The notes under the pieces: generated by a model
What the model saw: only the letters and a program-made list of their open reading frames with translations
Database searches by the model: none
Told to the model about the DNA's origin: nothing
Shown: one piece after another, positions 10,836 through 20,379 of the stretch
How the letters are laid out: every line of letters starts with the position of its first letter
Position numbering within the stretch: the stretch's first letter is position 1
Made by a program: the position numbers and the translations under genes
DNA from: Euclidia mi
Lineage: Eukaryota; Arthropoda; Insecta; Lepidoptera; Erebidae
DNA length: 64,000 nucleotides
Direction of reading: 5' to 3'
Assembly: GCA_944739405.2 (NCBI GenBank)
Contig: OX123200.2
Location: forward strand, 5,968,761 to 6,032,760

Positions 10836-10907
10836 GTTGCCGTAGTGTAGCGGTTATCACGTGTGCTTCACACGCACAAGGCCCCCGGTTCGATCCCGGG
10901 CGGAAAC
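10836..10907 (+). tRNA. tRNA-Val (anticodon CAC), copy 2, acceptor-stem mismatch
   Basis: Identical to copies 1 and 3 except that the 5' acceptor strand is GTTGCCG, giving a G4:A69 mismatch against CGGAAAC. Anticodon arm, T-arm, A and B boxes are intact, and CACACTCTTTTT downstream supplies a terminator. It may be a functional variant or an early pseudogene. Confidence 0.85.
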
Positions 10908-11169
10908 AGCACACTCTTTTTGCTGGTGATGTTAAAATCATGACTGTGGACGGTCTTTTTTCTTGAATTCCTTCGATGTTTCGAGTAAAAAAAATTGTTC
11001 TCCGTTTTGAATTAAAATATATAAATTTTAAATTTACTGACAGTATCTATAACCACTGAGTAACAAGTAATTACACTCTTTATTAATTAAGAATAAGACA
11101 ATAAGGTAGTAATTTGGATCCCAAACTACGCAGAGCCTTAACTGATAACGGTGCTAAACCTTTCTAAAC

Positions 11170-11222
11170 TTCATCATGTCAGCCTAGAGACGTCCACTGC
11201 TGGACATAGGCCTCACCCAAGG
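11170..11222 (-). repeat. SINE tail fragment
   Basis: GTCAGCCTAGAGACGTCCAC and CTGCTGGACATAGGCCTC are the shared tail block of the ATG-tailed SINEs. Confidence 0.55.
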
Positions 11223-11447
11223 TTTATAAACTCAAGCAAAGATTTACCGTAGGCCCTCCTATTGGACCGGACCATCGACCACTGGCATAACAATCAGTAA
11301 ACTAGCAGAGCAGTAATTGAAGTGCATTACACCCATTTGTTCATCATCATCACCATCAACATCAGTCTGTACATAAACTTGCCCACTGCTTGATCTCTTT
11401 CTGCTGTGAGAACAGATTTTATAGTTCACCACGCTGACCAAGTGCGG

Positions 11448-11915
11448 GTTGGCAGCCTTCACATAATTTCTGAAAGTCAGTGCGAGCGGTGTCTAAAAAT
11501 CCGACTGACCGTCTACTGCCCGTGTCCAAAATTGATTGTAAAGAATGATGTCCTTCCGACCGATTTCGGCCACGGCGGCTTGTCTATATATGAGACTTGC
11601 CAACTGCGCGGGACATATTATAGTGCACAAGTGTGTGCGCATACACAAGTGCATTCTCTATTTCCTCACTCTCATAGTCCGATGGGACGCCACAAGCGAC
11701 ATGACCGGAGAGATTGGGCGCAGGACCAACGGCTTAACGTGCTTTTCCGAGGCACGAGGGTGTGACACCGCCAACTCCCTGACTCGGAACTTGTATTGGA
11801 TAATTCCTACAACAGAAAAACCCAATATAACTTTTTTTTCAACCTGGGAATCGAACCCGAAACATCATGATCCGCAGTCACTTACACTACCGCAGGACCA
11901 CAGCAGTCAAAGTTG
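11448..11915 (-). mobile_element. SINE6 copy (tRNA-headed)
   Basis: The tRNA-like head lies at about 11845-11912 on the minus strand (GCGGTAGTGTAAGTGACTGC, B box GGTTCGATTCCC). The body runs left through GAGGCACG..GTTAAGCCGTTGG to AGTCGGATTTTTAGACACC. No internal gene: the 119- and 129-codon plus-strand frames here are reverse readings of the SINE. Confidence 0.65.
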
Positions 11916-11934
11916 TAAAGAATGTCCATACTAG

Positions 11935-12893
11935 TAAGAGAGACAAAGTTTGGTGTTTCATTTGGTCTTCATTTTATAATACGACCTTATAATATTAATC
12001 GATTGAGTACAGAATACACCAACAACATTTTATATATGTAATCCAGTATAATTCTCACTTTAAGAGATCTTTAAAACCTGAACGCAATCAAAGACAATAT
12101 ATTTAATAAATCATACACGAATCTAAAGCTGAGAACACACGTGCACGCCCGCATGGAATAAACAAAAAATAAAAATAATAATAATTCATTCAACATCGAT
12201 TTGCATAAAGAACTCTTTTCTATAACACTACGCGGGGTGCCAGAAACAATTAGACTATTGTTCTTGCGAACTCAAAAAGTTTTAAAACAATAGCCTCGCA
12301 GTGTGCACTAAGCTTTATGTATTTTCATTGATGCGGGTCCTTTTCAACGTATTCGAGAAAGGGTTGAAATTGGATAGTGGTCTTACAAATTGTGTGTAAT
12401 TGTTGTCTAGATATTAAAATATAGTTTATGTATCGTTTGAAATTAAAATACTATTAACGTATTTCTCAATCTCGAATCAAAGTGATGTAGAAGAAGGATG
12501 CTGGAGATGCTGGAGCTGGATGATGGAGGAGGATATAAAATTTCCATCGAGATCTTTAAAACGAGAACCCTATCAGTGCAGAAAGCTACGAGTACTTTGA
12601 TACCAATCTATATAACACTACAAATGCCCACTAATTCGTAAAATACTTTCTGAACACATGTGTAGAAGCAATTAATTATGAACATTGTCTGGGGTTGGGG
12701 GGTAGATAAGGATATGGTTAGACAGGTCTTTGAAAAGCACTAGGAGCTGGTTTTATGTTCCCTGATTGATTTGCACAGTATTCAGCATCAACGTTAGCTG
12801 TCGCCACCACCTAAAGTCTATGGTATATTATAGACTTCTAAGCGACAGTGTTGTTGTTAAAAGCCAATCAATTATTACTGTGCTTACTATCAA
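11935..12893. other. no gene recognised
   Basis: Unassigned AT-rich DNA upstream of tRNA-Val copy 3. Confidence 0.35.
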
Positions 12894-12965
12894 GTTTCCG
12901 TAGTGTAGCGGTTATCACGTGTGCTTCACACGCACAAGGCCCCCGGTTCGATCCCGGGCGGAAAC
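12894..12965 (+). tRNA. tRNA-Val (anticodon CAC), copy 3
   Basis: Sequence identical to copy 1 with a perfect acceptor stem. ATCAAGTTxCCG leads into both plus-strand copies, so these two share a little 5' flank. ACACTTTTATC downstream gives a T4 terminator. Confidence 0.93.
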
Positions 12966-13231
12966 AGTACACTTTTATCACTGTATTTCTACAAAAAATA
13001 ATTTTTAACCTTTATAATATTGACTTACAAAAACAGAAATCATTGATACATTTAAAATAAATTCTCTGTATTTTAAAAATACCTTTCTATTTGTTGTTTT
13101 TGGGTTTGCCAAGCTGGTTGCCATAACTACTGTACTTATTATTTTTTTTTACCTCACAAATAATTCCATTGACATTTTGCCATAACGAGAATCATCCCAA
13201 ACAATCGCATAATCAATCATTACGTACTTTT

Positions 13232-13528
13232 TTTTATGATAATAGGCGGCAAACGAGCAGACGGATAGCCTGATGGTAAGCAATGACCGCTGCCCATGGA
13301 CACAAGCAACACCACAGGAGTCACAAGTGTGTTGCCGCCCCTTTGGGTTGGGAAAAGGGATAGGATGAGGAGTGGGATGAGGGAGAAGGAATAGAGGATA
13401 GGGCCTCCGGCACTCTCACTCACCGAACGAAACACAACAGTTTAGGTACTGTTACTTTAGGTCGATTTTCTGTGAGAGGGTAGTACTTCCCCGGTCGAGC
13501 CGGCCCATTCATGCTGAAATCAGCAAGG
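13232..13528. repeat. REP9 copy 2
   Basis: Pairs with 3820-4112 along nearly its whole length. It lacks the extra block around 3735-3815 preceding copy 1. Confidence 0.75.
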
Positions 13529-13911
13529 CCTGGAAAAATGCTACGGGATAGCGCAATCCAATTAGAGAAATATACCTACCTACTTATGACATGGTAAACT
13601 TATATTATTATTGCACATCTAAAATCTTATTAGACCATAACAAAAGTTTATAAAAACTTTAAAGTTTAAGGAGTTATTTTTAACTCGTTTAATCATACTC
13701 AATTACATTTACAAGATGGTTATATATACGTACAGTCAGCGCCATAAATTGGTGTACATTTGCGAAATAGAAATCATATACTTGCGTTAAAATAATAACG
13801 ATTATTTACTTTTTCGGTAATATCTGATCAATGCGTCTGTGACCCAATCACGGATACACACATCAGGAATAATTATATCATAACCCCGTGACTTCGCTAT
13901 TCTTAGTCTAC

Positions 13912-14068
13912 CGAGGGAAAATATCGTGAGGAAACCTGCATGTCTGAGAGTTCTCCATAATGTTCACGAAAGACATGTGAAGTCTGCCAACCCGCACTTG
14001 GCCAACGTAGTGCACTTGTCATGGTGAGAAGAGGCTCGTGCGAAGCCGTGGGACAGACAGCTGATGAT
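13912..14068 (+). repeat. SINE1 tail-B fragment with ATG tail
   Basis: ATCGTGAGGAAACCTGCATG, GAAAGACATGTGAAGTCTGC and a GCTGATGATGGTG end. The tRNA head is absent. Confidence 0.65.
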
Positions 14069-14121
14069 GGTGATTAAACATTCATTTTAATGTCTGTAAG
14101 CTTATTTTATTACATACATAC

Positions 14122-14270
14122 ATACATAGACTCACGCCTGTTTCCCGGAGGGGTAGGTAGAGACTACAGAACGCCATTTGCAGCGATCGTGACATATCTC
14201 TCTTGCTTCATTCACTCCCATCAGATTCCTCATGCATGCACTTCTGTTCAGGGTACTTCTCACCTGTCCT
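14122..14270 (-). pseudogene. non-LTR 3' fragment ((TATG)n family)
   Basis: Matches 4357-4497: minus frame ARSTLNRSACMRNLMGVNEA-type text ending at the CATACATACATA tail. Truncated by REP7 at its 5' side. Confidence 0.65.
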
Positions 14271-14299
14271 GTTCTTATTTTATTACTCTTTTTATATAT

Positions 14300-14513
14300 T
14301 ACTAGAGGACGCCAGCAGCTACGCCTGCACATTTTTTTTAAATTTATCTGTCTTGACCGATCCCGTGGGTATTTCGGGAAATCCCTTCTTAGTGCACCCC
14401 AACGGTCCCCAAGGAAAATACATGCCAAATTTCAGCTTCCTGCGCCCAATAGTTTCGGCTGTAGCGTGTCTGTCAGTCAGTCAGTAACGCAAGGATTTTA
14501 TATATTAAGATTA
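14300..14513 (+). repeat. REP7 copy
   Basis: TACTAGAGGACGCCAGCAGC at the left, CATGCCAAATTTCAGCTTCC in the middle, GTCAGTCAGTCAGTAACGCA and ATATATTAAGATT at the right. Nearly the same sequence recurs at 52793-53005 and in the host of 59131-59727. Confidence 0.7.
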
Positions 14514-15236
14514 CATATGTTATGAAGCCGACTGTACCGTTTTTTGTCGTTTTGATTGTACGCATATAAATATATATTCCCAAGATTTCGTGTTCTGTTT
14601 CGTAATTTATTACAGTGAAATACGCAAAAAATGCTACGTATATAATGATGTTTACTTACTGTATAATATGATTTTGATGGATTGTACAATACTTAGGTAA
14701 AAACATTACATATTAATGTATCCTATTACTGTTATAAATGCGATAGTTTGTGAAGATGGGATGGATATTTATTACTAGAGACAAAAACTACTTACTGAAT
14801 TAATTTCGAAGAGTCTTGCCAGTAATATAGATAGATAATAATATACTTTATTGCACTCCAAAATACAGTACATTAATAAAGTGACTTGAAACTACGATTA
14901 GTAATATAGTCAGAGTAGTTAATATATTCTGATAAACTATATTACTATCTATAGCGTAGATCAAACTCGTCTTTTATAACATGGGCAAAAAGGTAATAAA
15001 TGAGAAGAAGGTTTTTATTATTTTATACACCAGGCACAGTTCAAGCATTCACCTTTTTTAAAATTGGTATAAAAGGAAGAGGACGTATGTAAATTTTTAC
15101 TAAGAAATATTTTTACCAATTAACACAAAATTCAGAAAGTACATAAGGTAAATCATCGTAAATTACTCTACCCAATGCTGAAAACTGTATGAAAATCTGT
15201 TCAATCGTTTTTGAGTTTATCGCAAATAGACAGATA

Positions 15237-15292
15237 CCTTCGGGAAGGCCCAAGTCCAGCAGTGGACGTCTCTAGGCTGACATGATGATGAG
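15237..15292 (+). repeat. SINE tail fragment
   Basis: CCAAGTCCAGCAGTGGACGT followed by CTCTAGGCTGACATGATGATG: a 3'-only SINE copy. Confidence 0.55.
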
Positions 15293-17080
15293 ATAGATAA
15301 AAGCGACGGGGAACTTTGCTTCATAACTTGTTAATATATTTCAATTATTAATTAGAATACGTGGCAAATCACGTGGTGCCACGTAGCAATAATCATGACG
15401 TTAATGATATGTCAATGTAGCTTGACAGTTAACAGTTACGTATCTGTCATACGTTTTTTATTGCTTTGCCAATTAGCATAAGAACTTTTATAAAATTGTT
15501 TATTTTCATTTTAGGTTAAGCAAAACTGTAATTATTGTGACTGTGCGGCGTGTGATACAATAAAATCATTTTTCTTTCTTCTGTCTTTCTTTCTTTATAA
15601 CATGTAAGATTTATAAGACTACTTACGCCTTCGCAGAAATACGGGTATGTCGTTTTAAAAAGCTATACAATGACATTATCTTGGTTACCGTTAAAGAAGA
15701 AATATTTCCCATAACTAGTAATAACTTGATTCTTGTAAGAACTTATTAATCTAATCAAACAGCTCTCTTATGAGTCACTAACTATCTTGTATGTTGCGGT
15801 TAAATAGATAATACACTTTTATTTCAGACTATTGTCCATAAAACTATGTTAGTTAGTAGCTACAAAAAATTCTTAAAACTATGTTAGTTACAAAATAAAT
15901 CTTAAGACTAATTAAAAAATCGGCGTCCACTCGTTCCATACATATGCATACGGATCCAAAGCCACAGGAACGGGCGGTCCATCCTGTTAGAAATAATGCT
16001 AAGGATGCTGTTGGCGCTCCCGAGACATCAAGGATGCAGTTCTCTTTCTTAGGATAGTCTGAAAGCTATCTTTGTGCGCTTCTGCAAACATCCCTGGTGC
16101 GCTACAGAATCGTGATTAATAAAGTCAGAAATGTGTAATAAGTCGAACTTTCGACTTTGGAGCCAATAAGAAATAAATGTTATACGAATAGACCGCTGAA
16201 TTCAGGCATACGAGGTTAGGTATAATAACTCGCACCCAACTTTGAGAATTGGTTGGTTTGCTCGAAACACTATTAATGAAATCCATAAAACCTCTTGAGC
16301 CTTCTCTTGAAAAATGACACGGGGTTAAAGGTCACAAAAATGGTTTCTCGCGATTTTCAGCAGCATGGTAAGTTGGGACAATACAAACGGGTGTGTAAGG
16401 ATAGTCGGGCAAAGATCCGAGCTTAACCTTTACATAAACTATCGGTGTCCTACATACTACATGTGTCCAAAATGATCTACAAGTCATCATCATCCTTATG
16501 TTATCCTTGTTCCATTCAAAAGATTCACTTTAGTACCCGTGGTCCGCTTTCTAGTCTAACTAGATTTGGTAGATTTTTAGCTATTATTACCAGAAAATAA
16601 CCTACCAGGGCATAAAGTATAGAATAGCGAAAGTATCCTTCTAACTAACTACACTATATGTATGCCATTTTTTACGCTCTTATCTTATGAACCGCTAAAA
16701 ATGTATCAGAAATTTCTGCTTCACGTTTTAGTATAATTACAATCTAGTTTTACGTTTTATTACAAATTGACAAAGCAACGACAAGACACAACATTTCTGC
16801 AATTAAAAACTTGTAGTCACTCGATTAGTTTGATTAAAACAACGTCGAAAACCCATTCTCATGGCACATGTAACTCTTGATTACAACTATTAACAACCAG
16901 TATTAATTAAAAATATCATAAATTAAACGACTCTACGCCCATACTATAACATGTAATCAATCAAGTGAGAATCGTGAATCATAGACATAATAGTGAGGAA
17001 TCGCTACCGAAGTTTTCTTAATCAATATTAATATAAAGCAAAAAATGGACCATATAAAGACTAAGAATTTATTTATTTTT
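15293..17080. other. mostly unassigned AT-rich DNA
   Basis: Contains a pyrimidine-rich microsatellite at about 15565-15595 (TTTCTTTC repeats). No coding region supported. Confidence 0.35.
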
Positions 17081-17697
17081 TGTTGCAGATATGCATACGA
17101 CAGAGGAAGTGGCAAAATGGCGACCGCAAGAATTTTTCGGTTGTAGGTTAGGCAAATCAGACACCGTCGAGTTTATAGATTGGTGACCGTTTACAAAAAG
17201 TGGTAACTCTCTGGAAGCACGTAAAGCCGTGTGTTGCTGTCATGAATATCAGTGATGATTAAGAAAGAGGGATAAGCTGCGTTCATCAAAAATCACCTGA
17301 AGAATCAACCTTCTTCATTAAATGCTTACAACAAGTCACACTCCCATGGGCCTCGGACAGCTCGTGAAGACGATGGTACTAGTTGTCATGATGATATATG
17401 ATGTTATTGTTAAAGATATTCATGACACACGGGACAAACTACGCAGACTTTCACATGTCTTCAACACATCTGGTATCAATGACTCAGCTGTCGTAGCTCT
17501 TCATGATAGTCAAAACACAGTGATTTTACTTCAAACATAACAACCTAAAGAACCAGGCAGTATATTATCTGCATAGTTTCAAAGTTTGACAGCAACTCAC
17601 AATTTTCCTTATATTGTAACAGTTTGCGTTTTCTGTGAAACTCCTCCCCGCTGTCTATCAGCGTAGTTTTACGTTGAATCATTACATGATGACATCT

Positions 17698-17896
17698 TGG
17701 CCAACGTTTAGTCATTTTACCGCAAAAGTATGGAACCGGATTGACAATGGTTTTGCGGAACAAATATGGACGTTTACTACAGTTTTTTAAGAAATATAAT
17801 TATGTAGAAGCAAAACTAAGTTTGTCTAGTTTGGGCAACTAATTATACAAATTCTTAGCTTTGGTTGAGTCAATGTGATAATGAATCTCAATCTCT
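17698..17896. repeat. left arm of large inverted repeat
   Basis: Starts TGGCCAACGTTTAGTC and pairs with 19912 down to 18215 once the two insertions in that arm are removed. It is uninterrupted and so acts as the empty-site reference for both. The central part differs by a ~15-bp indel. Confidence 0.8.
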
Positions 17897-17898
17897 TG

Positions 17899-18012
17899 GC
17901 AGACCACGACAAACATCCATGTTCATGCACACAAATGTTTGACTTGAGCGGGAATCGAACCCGCGACATTTGGCGTAGCGGTCGCTTACACTCCCGCTGT
18001 GCCAACCGGTCC
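17899..18012 (-). mobile_element. SINE3 5' half
   Basis: The minus strand reads ACCGGTTGGCACAGCGGGAG, B box GGTTCGATTCCC, then ACATGGATGTTTGTCGTGG and stops. The matching middle block lies in reverse at 19918-19946, outside the other arm. Confidence 0.75.
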
Positions 18013-18244
18013 TTATGTATATTATCACGAGGGTAGATTCGTGGGCGATGTCTAATAATTTATAATCAAATATGAGGGATAATATAATATTTTACATTTC
18101 ATATATCCAATATATTCAGACATGCACATAATTTTTACGCTTATAAATATTAGATTGTGTTTTAGAACATGATATGGCCAAAACAATATTAAACCGTATT
18201 TATGTCGAAAATTTGAGATTGAGATTCAATATCACATTGACTCA

Positions 18245-19005
18245 TAGGAGTGGGTAATATCACTTTTTATGAATATCAAATCGTATCTATATATCGATAT
18301 TCGATATCGGATTCAGAAACACTATATTTTCTGAATCTATATATTTATAGATACTGTCAGATACAACGGATGCGCTGTATTTCTGATACATTGCAACGAA
18401 TATCTTTTATGGATTTCATACCTAATGTGTTATTTAAATTTGTTGTATCAATGATGTGATATAGTATCAAAATTTAAATGAACCGTCCTTCATACTATAT
18501 ATTTTGTCTACCTATTCAGTTGCAATATTATAACAATATTTTATGTTAATTTCATTTATATTAACTACAGTTCAAGTTTCACCCAATTGTATATTTATGC
18601 ATAATGCATCATTATTTACTTACTCGTAAGGTCGAAGTTTAAAATGAAACAATCATTTTACCAAAATATTAGGGCTACACTTAAAGCATGTCAATAATAA
18701 TATTTACGCCTAGAACGTAACGTTTAGATCGTAGTATGTATTAGTATCTGTCCGTTTACAACCATTTCAGTCTTATTATTCGCGCTCTCACTCTGTCGTC
18801 GCGTCGTCAGCCGGCAAGCAAAATAGGTATATAAACCACTCGTATACGATTCAATTTTGTTCGATGTGATACGCGTATCGCTAGATATCTGACAGTATAG
18901 TGTTTCGTGAAATATATAGTTTTAGATTAGGCCGATATCCGATTTACGATATTGCATCGATATATAGATTCAATATCTGTATACGATTTATATCGCCCAC
19001 TCCTA
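18245..19005. mobile_element. hAT-like non-autonomous transposon, 761 bp
   Basis: The ends TAGGAGTGGG / CCCACTCCTA are inverted repeats of hAT type, followed by subterminal ATATCGATAT-rich stems. A perfect 8-bp duplication TTGACTCA flanks it (18237-18244, 19006-19013), the length expected for hAT, and the left arm of the palindrome has a single copy. There is no transposase. Confidence 0.85.
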
Positions 19006-19148
19006 TTGACTCAACCAAAGCTAAGAATTTGTATAATTAGTTGCCCAAACTAGACAAACTTAGTTTTGCTTCTACATATATTTCTTAAAAACTGTAGTAA
19101 ACGGCCATATTTGTTCTATTCATGTTCTATTACGGAAATCATTGTTAA

Positions 19149-19866
19149 AGGCCGATTCACACATATCAGTGAAGTCTCAGTTCCGGCAACGTGTCCGTAC
19201 AGGTCAGTGTCTGTGCTACAGTGAGGCGGCAGTGCTTCAATTCACACATGTATCAGTGCGCGGATCGGAAGCACTGAGAACGGTGCGACGATAGTTGGTG
19301 ATGATATTTGCTATGGCTCTATTCAACAATACGGAACTAGCAGTGATAGCCATTGCTTTAGACGAAGAAGAAGAAGAGCAGCATCAAGAGAAAATAAATA
19401 AATGGGTGCATGAAGCATGGCGATTAAGAGAAACAGAAGGAGAGTTCATGACATTATACAAAGAATTTATACTACCTACCCCAATGGGAGACAGGCGTGA
19501 CGTTATAGAATTTATTAAAGACGAAAATAAACATTTTCAATATTTTAGAATGTCGGAAAGCTCTAGCTGTTTCAATAATCTCAAAATGAGACAAATCATA
19601 CAAAACATTATTTTCACGAACCTATCCTATCATTCGCTCGTCCTGCATGTTGTTTTACGGACACCGGCGTCCGTGATCCGACAAAAAATATCGTCGCCAC
19701 CGATTACGTCCGTGATCGCCGGCGCCGGCACTGTCACTCAGAATACTGTGTCGTCACTGACACTGACAGGTATGGATATGTTCATAGAAAATGTATGAAA
19801 GAATAATTATCACGGTGCCGGTACTGTGCCGGAACTGTGACTTCACTGATATGTGTGAATAGGCCT
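19149..19866 (+). mobile_element. PIF/Harbinger-like deletion derivative, 718 bp
   Basis: Inverted ends AGGCC[G/T]ATTCACACATA extend about 28 bp (to GTGAAGTC), flanked by TAA on both sides (19146-19148, 19867-19869). PIF/Harbinger elements duplicate a 3-bp TWA. The left palindrome arm carries CAA at this point without the insert. It holds the 5' part of a transposase gene. Confidence 0.85.
19313..19640 (+). pseudogene. PIF/Harbinger transposase, N-terminal remnant
   Basis: The frame is open from 19295 to 19798. I prefer the second methionine at 19313. Residues (from 19295) about 33-90 contain WVHEAWRLRETEGEFMTLYK and KHFQYFRMSESSSCFNNL, matching the start of Harbinger nucleases (W-x-R/H... 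G-E-F... then F-x-Y-F-R-M-S). Downstream, about 19640 onward, the frame runs into the subterminal part of the right end, so the DDE catalytic domain is deleted. The N-terminal acidic stretch DEEEEEQHQE is also visible. Non-functional as a nuclease. Confidence 0.7.
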
Positions 19867-19917
19867 TAATCCGGTCCCGTACATACGCGATAAAATGACT
19901 AAACGTTGGCCATAATA

Positions 19918-20108
19918 AAATACATACATATTATACATAGAAACACCTCTGGGTGTTTACAAAATAAAAGTATATATGTACTTATGTTTATCCATTATCT
20001 AGTAGGTACTTACCCATAGTACAAGCTCTGCTTAGTTTGGGACTAGACGGTGATGTGTGTATATGGTAGAATATGATTTTTATAATATTCTACCACATAC
20101 ACACAACA
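19918..20108 (+). mobile_element. SINE3 3' half, rearranged
   Basis: 19918-19946 is SINE3 middle sequence in minus orientation (reverse of TTTCTATGTATAATATGTAT). 19950-20095 is the 3' half in plus orientation (TATCCATTATCTAGTA, GCTTAGTTTGGGACTAGACG, GGTAGAATAT). Confidence 0.65.
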
Positions 20109-20174
20109 ATAAACAATATTATTATTGTTAAAATATTTTGCCCGCTTTGGGTGGCAATTTCCAAAAATTCACAA

Positions 20175-20300
20175 TTCGTGCTCCTCTTCAATCCCGGTGA
20201 ACATACTTGGCAAATTTGAATTTCTTGAACCAAGAAGTTTCGGCTATGCGATGTCTGTCAGTCAGTCAGTAACGCCAGAATTTGATATAAAGTGATAACT
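20175..20300 (+). repeat. REP7-type 3' fragment
   Basis: Contains GAAGTTTCGGCTATGCGATG and GTCAGTCAGTCAGTAACGCC. At 20334-20366 a piece GCCGGAGATCCGTAGGGATT matches the 3' part of the GC-rich retroposon at 59131-59727. Confidence 0.5.
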
Positions 20301-20379
20301 GGATTACAATTTAAAACAACAGCAATTACTCAAAGCCGGAGATCCGTAGGGATTTTCCAACTCTTAACAAAAAACCAAA

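Larger units (their letters stand above)
18215..19912. repeat. right arm of large inverted repeat, twice interrupted
   Basis: Arm sequence is in three pieces, 18215-18244, 19014-19148 and 19870-19912, separated by the hAT-like and Harbinger-like insertions. Together they total about 208 bp against 199 bp for the left arm. Confidence 0.8.

Noticed and set aside
11406..11934. 119- and 129-codon plus-strand frames
   Set aside because: They read the reverse strand of a tRNA-headed SINE.
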